A DNA stretch of 14,001 nt, taken from positions 1 to 14,001 of the forward strand of contig CADWAF010004269.1 of the NCBI GenBank assembly GCA_902984215.1, read 5' to 3'. The notes beneath the pieces were generated by a model. It was not told the DNA's origin. It saw nothing but the letters and a program-made list of their open reading frames with translations, and did not search any database. Position numbers and translations under genes: made by a program. The DNA comes from Willaertia magna. Its lineage: Eukaryota; Heterolobosea; Eutetramitea; Acrasida; Naegleriidae. Position 1 is the stretch's first letter. The number at the start of each line of letters is the position of its first letter. Of the stretch, positions 7,848 to 14,001 are shown one piece after another.

Positions 7848-7878
7848 TTCAATAAAAACGATAGTAATTTGTCGCGTT

Positions 7879-8073
7879 ATGTCTAAATCTAAAATTAGAT
7901 TAGTCTTTGGGTCCCACACTCAGGGACCTATTCTATTATTAGTTTTACTTTTCCCACCAAAACCAACAATACACTGTTTTACCCAGAATAAAGACAGAAC
8001 TGGAGAAATTACGGTGGATGCAAGTGGTCCACACTGTATTGTTTTAAATTTTAATGCTTTTAAAAAAATATGA
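7879..8073 (+). CDS. Possible small protein or upstream ORF, 64 aa, overlapping the esterase start
   Basis: An ATG at 7879 opens 64 codons ending in a TGA that overlaps the ATG of the esterase gene (ATGA, 8070-8073). An in-frame upstream ATG at 7840 lies inside the iteron array and is a less likely start. The peptide has a hydrophobic stretch (GPILLLVLLFPP) and a C-terminal part, GEITVDASGPHCIVLNFNAF, that reads like beta-strands, and its codon use resembles the esterase more than the flanking spacer. I recognise no family; a likeness to the end of a GOLD-type beta-sandwich is too weak to name. In a eukaryote it could be a short gene, an exon remnant, or an upstream ORF acting on esterase translation. 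It is not spliced in frame to the esterase by any site I can see. Confidence 0.35.
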   Translation: MSKSKIRLVFGSHTQGPILLLVLLFPPKPTIHCFTQNKDRTGEITVDASGPHCIVLNFNAFKKI

Positions 8074-9206
8074 AAGTTAACATCCTTTTAACATGTACCT
8101 TAATTATTCTGCTAGTTCTTTGTACCCTTTCTTATTGTGCCTTCATTTCAGGGTCAGACTTTCATGTTAAGGGGAGGTATGAACGTGAAAACCATAAGGT
8201 TTTGTTTGATTTTTTTGTTTCTTTAGAGGTATCGTCCTTTAACGTTAAAACCAATAGCCTCACATTTTCTTTATTATTGGAAGATAGAGCTAACCAATAT
8301 AATGTAAAACTATTAAACCAACAAAGAAAGGTAATTGATAAGCAAATATTATTTACTGAGAAAAAGGACATGGATTTACATGTACATGCTGTTACTTTCA
8401 ACAACCTTAATGAAAGAAATAATCTCACACTGCTAATAGAAAAGAGAACAGAGGCCTATGTTTCTGGGGTTGTTACATTCCATGGTATTGAAGTTAACGA
8501 CATGGAAATTAGCTACATACCAACACCTTACATTAAGACTGAGGGGCAAGCTGAAGGAAGAAATCCAATAAAGATGGAATTTTTGGGTGCTTCAGTATCT
8601 TGTGGTTATGGTGTTTATAGAAATACAAGCAGTGGTAATTATGATTGCAACACTTTTAGTGAAGATGTAAATATGGCCTTTACCTCTCTTACGGCTAAAA
8701 AGTTAGGAGCTGAAGAACACACAGTATTGTGCTGGAGTGGTGTTGGTTTGCTAACTTCTTACAGATTCCAAGATATCTATGAACGCACCTTTGCAACACA
8801 GTTACCACCAAATGAAAGAAAGTGGGATTTCACTAGATACACACCTGATGTTGTAGTCATTAATTTGGGTAATAACGATTGGAATAGTAAAGATATTCCA
8901 ACTTTAGAAGAGTTTGAAAGGGCCTACAATCAATTAGTGGATTTCATTCTTTCTAAATATCTTCCCGTTAACCAAACCCTTAAAATTGTTGCCTTAGGAG
9001 GTGTACTGCCAAAAGACAACTGGAAAGGAGCCACAGAAATTGTCGTCAGAAAAAGAAAAGATTTTGGAAAGAAAGTTTTCTGGATTGACCTGATTGGAAT
9101 AGGTTTTGGTAAAGAACAAAGTGATTATGGATGTTATGGTCATCCAAACGATGAAATTCATGAGAAAATGGCTGAGAGATTAAGTGAATTTATTAAAACT
9201 TTATAG
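8070..9206 (+). CDS. Secreted SGNH-hydrolase esterase, CE2-like (acetyl-carbohydrate esterase), 378 aa
   Basis: A signal peptide (residues 1 to about 23, LIILLVLCTLSYC) sends it into the secretory pathway. Residues about 25-150 form a beta-rich N-terminal domain, and about 165-378 an SGNH/GDSL hydrolase domain: the two-domain plan of carbohydrate esterase family 2, whose members remove acetyl groups from plant or microbial polysaccharides. Block I is EFLGASVSCGYG with Ser175 as nucleophile. Block II is CWSGVGL (Gly224). Block III is NLGNNDW (Asn269). The last block is DYGCYGHPNDEIHEKMA with His358 as base. Block I has GAS where GDS is usual. There is a possible N-glycosylation sequon at NTS 185 and another at NQT 301. 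The ATG follows an A-rich tract and directly begins the signal peptide. Fold and catalytic residues are clear; the acetyl-glycan substrate is inferred from the family. Confidence 0.85.
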   Translation: MKVNILLTCTLIILLVLCTLSYCAFISGSDFHVKGRYERENHKVLFDFFVSLEVSSFNVKTNSLTFSLLLEDRANQYNVKLLNQQRKVIDKQILFTEKKDMDLHVHAVTFNNLNERNNLTLLIEKRTEAYVSGVVTFHGIEVNDMEISYIPTPYIKTEGQAEGRNPIKMEFLGASVSCGYGVYRNTSSGNYDCNTFSEDVNMAFTSLTAKKLGAEEHTVLCWSGVGLLTSYRFQDIYERTFATQLPPNERKWDFTRYTPDVVVINLGNNDWNSKDIPTLEEFERAYNQLVDFILSKYLPVNQTLKIVALGGVLPKDNWKGATEIVVRKRKDFGKKVFWIDLIGIGFGKEQSDYGCYGHPNDEIHEKMAERLSEFIKTL

Positions 9207-9500
9207 ATAACTATAAAACTAAAATTGTTACAGTAATAAAAGTGTTGTGTTTTGCCCTAGTAAAAATTAGTTTAAGATTCCTCCCTTTTCAAAGCTCAAT
9301 ATTGTAAGAATTAAAGCTGGTAAAATTACTATTTCTTTAATAAATTTGTTAGTAGTTCCTAACTGTTCCACACGAAAAAACCGGAATCTTAAATTTAGTG
9401 TCTGAGGCCAAACAGTTCTTCAAAGAGGACCAAGTACAAAAAAAATAACAAAACATACAACAAGCCTGGAATTGGGAAAAGGTATTGCAAAGAAGAAGTG
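9207..9500. other. Spacer between esterase and fucosyltransferase-like genes
   Basis: 294 bases with stops in all frames. It is noticeably less AT-rich than the other spacers, and holds the inverted repeat at 9271-9393 and a purine-rich stretch before the next start codon. Confidence 0.5.
9271..9393. repeat. Short element bounded by an 11-base perfect inverted repeat
   Basis: TTTAAGATTCC at 9271-9281 is the exact reverse complement of GGAATCTTAAA at 9383-9393. TTAG occurs directly before the left arm (9267-9270) and one base after the right arm (9395-9398), which could be a target-site duplication of a tiny MITE. The region could instead be a transcript-end structure for the esterase. No coding content. 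Confidence 0.4.
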
Positions 9501-11408
9501 ATGAACATTCGTTTTGAGAATTTACTGCTTATCATTGTGATATTTATCGTAACGGTGCTGTATTATTCTGCTCGAATTACTAACAAAAGGACTGAAAGCT
9601 CAATCTTCACAAGAAAAGGGTTGAAACAACTAACAGAGGATATTTATACAGATATAGAACATTTAGAAATTTTAAATTCAACCAAGGTTGAAGATTTACT
9701 TATTAAGTTTATGAATGAAAGCTTAAATAGAGTGCTATTAAGGGTAAACAATGAAATTTCCGAGAGTAAAAAATTAAATGCAGTCTCAACCACAAACTAT
9801 ATAAAAGATAATCCTTCAGTTCTTTACGAGTATCTAACAAAGGCTATAATTAATGATAGTGTTCCAGTTTTAAGAGGCGGGATATGTGGTTCTATAGAAA
9901 AGAAAACTAATAAGCACGGAGTGAAATGCGGTTTAACAAACCAGCTCTTTGAAACAATAAATTGTTTCAGACTTTTAACCGAATGGAGAAACGTTCATGT
10001 AGGAGACTTCTTAAAACAAATTGATTTTATTGTTGAAGTTCCTTCATGTTGGGATGGGGCTTGGGGTTTATGTTTTGAAATGAAACAATGTTATTCCATT
10101 TCACATTTCTTTTCAATGGAAAAAGTTGCTAAAAGGTTAAAAGATGAATTTTCAATTGTTTTACTGGACAGAATGGAATATTTAGAGTTAGAGTGTAAAA
10201 AGAAGGTTTTAATTGACAATTTACCTAACATTTATAAGGAATGGATTTTCAGACTTAAACATAATTTATTTAAATCAAAGAATGATTATTTAAGGTTGTT
10301 AAGAAAAGCTTTACAATTAGGCCTTTCGAATAATGACAGCAGTCTAGGAAATAAGCGCTGGACAATTTATAAAGATCTTGTGGATTGTAAGGAGATTCTG
10401 TATCATAGGGAGCAAAGAGTGGATGAAAAATACATAAAAAATTTGGATACATCTCAATTATTGAGCACTCCTGTCAACGAAGCTTATTGGCCTGAACCTA
10501 ACATATTAACTATTGGTAAGTGATTTAGTAGTTTCTTTAATTAAATCCAAATATTCCAAACGACAGACGATACGATGAGAAGATACAGTCAATGGTTTGA
10601 TGACCATCAGCGTGGAGTTACAAAAACATTTAATCTGTTAGATTTTGATGGAGAAATATTGTTAAACCTCGGATACGTTTACAACTGGTGGAAAGTTAAC
10701 ACACAAAAAGATGTAGATATTTACAATAATTTCTTTACTGATATTTCTTTAAATCGAGAATATGATTCATTAGTCACAAATTATTACAATGACTTACTCT
10801 CAATAAAAGTCGATGGAAGAATTATTGGAAAGAACCATAGATTAGTTGTAATTCATACACAAATGGTTCCAAATGAAAAGAAATATGACTGGATGTATGC
10901 AGAGAAATGTATGAGATTAAAAGATCCAGATAATTACGACTGGGAAAGATTAATTGTTAATGAACTTAAAATACCAAAATACAGTTCAGTTTTAATAATT
11001 GGATATGGTTTTCAACACAAAAAGAAATCAGATTTTCCAGTAAAAAGATTATTTGAAGAACATGCAATATCTTTATATATTCAGACTGATATTTTACCGA
11101 TTGATTTAAACACACAATTTAAGAATTCCATAATTTCATTTTGGTTAGCTCTGAGGTGCGATTTATTTGTTGAAACTGTTTGTGAATCTCAATTTGCTTC
11201 ACATGTTCTGTATGTAAGACAATCTTTAGGAAAATTAACTTGTGCTTCAAACGATATTGATTTAAGTCATGGAATATCATCAAAACGATACATGTCATTT
11301 GCACATAATCCAAAAACAGAAATAGTATTTACTTACCCACATTACTTTAAAGGTGTTCTTTACAAAATGCCTCGATGTGAAAAAATACAGTGGAACTATT
11401 CAAACTAA
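9501..11408 (+). CDS. Type II membrane glycosyltransferase, O-fucosyltransferase superfamily, 618 aa, two exons
   Basis: Exon 1 is 9501-10515 and exon 2 is 10567-11408, joined in phase 1 (codon GAC made of G + AC). The ATG at 9501 is the start; the GTG before it is not credible. Residues 7-22 are a signal anchor (LLLIIVIFIVTVLYY), followed by a stem, then a GT-B-like catalytic region. Key motifs are GLTNQLFETINCFRLL at 144-159 (compare the G-x-x-NQ start of O-FucT/NodZ-like enzymes), VVIHTQM at about 432-438 where the family normally has HxR, and SIISFWLALRCDLFVE then SQFASHVLYVRQSLG at about 526-560, the sugar-nucleotide-binding end of these enzymes. Such enzymes work in the Golgi or ER lumen, moving fucose from GDP-fucose to protein or glycan. 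The fold call is moderately secure. Donor and acceptor are unproven, more so because the HxR arginine appears to be Gln437. Confidence 0.7.
10516..10566 (+). other. Intron, 51 bases, GT-AG, phase 1
   Basis: The donor GTAAGT is at 10516-10521 and the acceptor ACAG ends at 10566. Removing it joins two open frames exactly and deletes an in-frame TGA at 10521-10523. The length is a multiple of three, yet the stop makes retention truncating. Two frames that carry complementary halves of one glycosyltransferase domain flank it, which strongly supports splicing. Confidence 0.9.
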
Positions 11409-14001
11409 TAAAACTTTAGATAAACTTATTGAAATATAAGTTATTATTTATTAAAAGATAAACATCTATTATCTTTAATATCTTTATTTTTATTTTATAC
11501 TTTTTCAATAATTACAAAGAAATAACACTTAAATGAAATATAACTTTTTTTATTTAGACATTGTTTAGCTTTCTTAACTATTAATAAGCCCTTCAATAAC
11601 AATGTAAAATTACAATAATTACATGTAATCAAAGTTTAAAGTTACTTATGTACATTATAATTAGTAAAACCAAAAATAATATGTCCAACATTTTATAAAA
11701 ATACTTCCTTATATGAATTTAAAGTAGAATAAATTAATAAAATAAATCTACCTAAAGACATCTATTCTATCATATAATTCTTTTGTTTTTGTTTTTTATT
11801 TTGAAAGTATTTAAAATATAGTTTTAATACTATATATAACTTTACTATAATTTTCCTAACGTTTTTGTTGATTATTATCTAATAATAATAAGAAAAATAA
11901 ATAATTAATTAATTACAAAAGCAATTATTTAAAAAATAAAAAGTTTTATTTAAAATAAAATCAATACAAAATTGATATATTTTTATAAAATAGTTAATTT
12001 AATTAATAATTAATTTATTTTATTTATTGTTAATCATTATTTTTATAAAGATTCTTTTATTTATTTAAGCTAATCATTTAATTTAATATTAATATTAAAT
12101 TTATTTTTTGTTTTTTTATTATTTTGTAATTCATTTTTTTTTAAAATTTTATTTATAAACTTTACAAAAAAAATTGTCTTCTTTTTTAAGTAATTTTAAA
12201 AATTTATTGATTTAATATTATTTTTTTACATATTAACCACTTGGAATCCTAAGAATATATATTATTGGAGCATTAAAGTTATTTTTTTAAAGAAGGTGAA
12301 AGTTAAATATTTTTTGATTTAAAGTTTTAATATTATTAATAAACTTATTATTCATTAAAGCAGATACTAAATTTACATTATTTTTCTTTAAATTTCTCTT
12401 TAATAAATCTTCTTTCTTAATATGACTATTAATTTATTTTTTCTTTAATAACAGTTGAAAATTTTCAATAAATAATAAATTTTTAACAAAAAATATAAGC
12501 TATAAATTTAAAAATATTTGGAATAATTAAAAGTTTCGAGAAATAATTTATAGTTTTTTCTTTAATATTAAAATCACAAAGATTTATAATAAAAAAACTA
12601 CTGATATCTTTAAATGTAATATTTATTAGAATATTTTGAAATAAACAAAAACTGTTAATGATTTAATAGTGAAAAATAATTTATTACATTTTATTTTTTG
12701 AATTTTTTAAATCATTTTTTTTATATTAATAATAATAATTTAAAAAAAGCACCAGCAAAAGTTATAGTAATTTGTTTTACAAAATATTATTTATTTTCAT
12801 TCCAATTTATATTTTATTTATTTATCTTATATCTTCTTTTAATTTAAAAAAATTACTTATTTTCATTTTTTTATTTAATAATATAAATGATATAAAAAGA
12901 TATAAAAAAATTTATTTTATAAAAAAAAATAAAAAATAGAATATTATATATAAAAAAAATAGAATTATTTTTAAATAAATTATATAATAATTAAAAAAAA
13001 ATTAAATTAAAAATTAAAAATTTTAAAAGATAATAATAATTTTTATTTTTTTTAAATAATTAATAATATTTTAAAAAAATAACAATATCCTTTACAATAA
13101 TTACTACTATTAACACTAATATTAATAATAATACTGTTGTCAACAATAAAAATATATTTGAATCTTTTATTTTTAAAATTTAAAAACTAAATTATTTAAA
13201 AATTCTTTTTAAATTATTTATTTCAAAAATTATCAAAATCTTAGAAAATTTATAAAGTATTGAATTTATTAAGTAAAAAAATATTTATTTAAGCTATTTA
13301 TAATTTTTTTATTTATAATAATTAATTGGTTTCTGCGTATTTTGTTTTTTGTTTTTTTTGTTTTTACAAATTTTTTATAAAACAATACAGTTAGTTATAT
13401 TGTTTGTTTTGTTTTATGAGGGGTTTTATTATAATTTTTTTAACATTACTTTTAAGTACCAAAAATAAAAGGAGTTATTTAATTGTAAATTATAATTTTA
13501 AAAGAGAAATTTTTTAATTATACTTTTATGAATGTAAATAATAAATTAAAACTATTAACATTAATTACTAATAATACTAACAATCAATAAAACATTTATA
13601 CTAGTGTAAATAACAATTTTTTAGCAGTTCCATAGTTTTTTTACAGAAATTTGCAAAATTTATATAAATTATATTGTTAACTGTATAATTTATACCTTTT
13701 AAAAAATGTTAATTATGTATAAAACACTTTTTTAAAAAAGAAAAAAAATTAAAAATGTTTCAAAAAGTATATAAATTTATACTTTTTTTTATTAATATTT
13801 GAACAAATTATTTTTTGCTCAAATGAAACACCTATAATATTTACTCAATCTTTTTTTATTCGGTTTTGTCATCAAAGTACTTGTAATTATTGTTAATTTA
13901 AATTGAGTTCTTTTTTGTTTAAAATTATTATTGTTATTTCTAAATCTTAAAAAGAAATTAAAAAAGTATAAATTTATACAGTTTTTAAATTTTTAAAAAT
14001 G
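11409..14001. other. Extremely AT-rich intergenic region, no genes detected
   Basis: Nearly 2.6 kb of A/T with homopolymer runs and stops in every frame. The longest ATG frames I noticed are about 20 codons (for example at 13528) and look random. No tRNA B-box-like sequence, rRNA or conserved protein was recognised. The last 320 bases hold three related palindromes. The window ends in ATG (13999-14001) after an A-rich tract, which could be the start codon of a gene lying to the right. Confidence 0.6.
13683..13979. repeat. Three spaced GTATA-AATTTATAC palindromes
   Basis: GTATAATTTATAC at 13683-13695, GTATATAAATTTATAC at 13767-13782 (with flanking A5/T5 extending it to a hairpin) and the perfect 14-base palindrome GTATAAATTTATAC at 13966-13979. 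They cluster within 300 bases just upstream of the terminal ATG and could be dimeric protein-binding sites. Chance is possible in DNA this AT-rich, but the shared GTATA...TATAC ends are not simple homopolymer. Confidence 0.45.

Larger units (their letters stand above)
7121..7866. mobile_element. Foldback-like element with iteron-bearing inverted arms, no coding capacity
   Basis: The left arm 7121-7188 is the inverted copy of 7799-7866, with about 58 of 68 positions identical. A further arm motif at 7208-7213 pairs with 7776-7781. Each arm consists of tandem units of about 22 bases that start with a TGCAC/TACAC core. The roughly 560-base interior has no open frame of note, so this would be a non-autonomous element such as a foldback transposon or a MITE. 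I find no convincing target-site duplication, and no second copy in the window. Alternatives are an iteron-type protein-binding locus or a divergent regulatory region of the downstream genes. The apparent 78-codon frame at 7619-7855 crosses the right arm and is not taken as a gene. Confidence 0.5.

Noticed and set aside
7619..7855. 78-codon frame with hydrophobic stretches
   Set aside because: It starts at GTG, runs through the right iteron array, and its sequence is explained by T-rich spacer plus repeat. No homology-like pattern.
8073..8152. Possible intron over the signal-peptide region (GTTAAC... to TTTCATTTCAG)
   Set aside because: The acceptor-like pyrimidine tract is explained by Leu/Ile/Phe codons of a normal signal peptide. 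Removing it would not join the upstream ORF to the esterase with a sensible protein.
8162..8428. Antisense 88-codon frame within the esterase gene
   Set aside because: Shadow of the esterase coding sequence, whose signal peptide and catalytic motifs fix the coding strand.
10521..10523. Reading the TGA as the true end of a 340-aa protein with a second separate gene downstream
   Set aside because: A GTAAGT donor sits across the stop and an AG acceptor restores the frame exactly. The two halves carry complementary parts of one glycosyltransferase.
13528..13590. 20-codon ATG frame in the right-hand spacer
   Set aside because: Asn/Leu/Thr only, expected by chance in AT-rich DNA; no supporting features.
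11409..14001. CRISPR array or other regularly spaced repeats
   Set aside because: No direct repeats with constant spacing; the visible repetition is homopolymer A/T and three unevenly spaced palindromes in a eukaryotic context.

Overview
The window looks like nuclear DNA of a very AT-rich unicellular eukaryote. The support is: a 51-base GT-AG intron in the gene at 9501-11408; eukaryote-only proteins (the Sec16 COPII scaffold, the U3 snoRNP protein IMP3, a DeSI/PUL ubiquitin-pathway protein); A-rich tracts before start codons; and long Asn/Met runs of the kind seen in AT-rich protists. TAA and TAG are both used as stops, so the standard code fits. I cannot name the lineage. An amoebozoan, a heterolobosean or an AT-rich basal fungus would all be compatible.

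Layout. 1-135 is the last 44 codons of an unidentified + strand gene. 156-1322 (-) is a YdjM-type membrane metal-dependent hydrolase. 1504-2964 (-) is the 3' part of a DeSI (PPPDE peptidase) - STI1-like - PUL protein. 2945-5356 (+) is the 3' part of a SEC16 gene. These two genes sit head to head and both lose their 5' halves at the same ~20 bases (2945-2964), and neither reading frame has a plausible start there. This is either an assembly or amplification chimera or a real rearrangement breakpoint. 5414-6019 (-) is IMP3, convergent with SEC16 and carrying a perfect in-frame 24-base tandem duplication. About 1.8 kb without recognisable genes follows. It holds a 746-base foldback element (7121-7866) whose inverted arms are built from 22-base iterons.

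On the right, a 64-codon ORF (7879-8073) overlaps, in an ATGA arrangement, the start of a secreted CE2-like SGNH esterase (8070-9206). Next comes a type II membrane protein of the O-fucosyltransferase superfamily (9501-11408, two exons). The last 2.6 kb is extremely AT-rich, without detectable genes, and has three copies of a GTATA-AATTTATAC palindrome close to the right edge.

The left genes do housekeeping work (ER export, ubiquitin/SUMO-Cdc48 processing, 18S rRNA processing) and share no operon-like logic. The right-hand pair are both secretory-pathway or carbohydrate-related, but their link is only proximity. Codon use differs: genes left of 5.4 kb use almost only A/T-ending codons, while the esterase and fucosyltransferase-like genes use a broader codon set.
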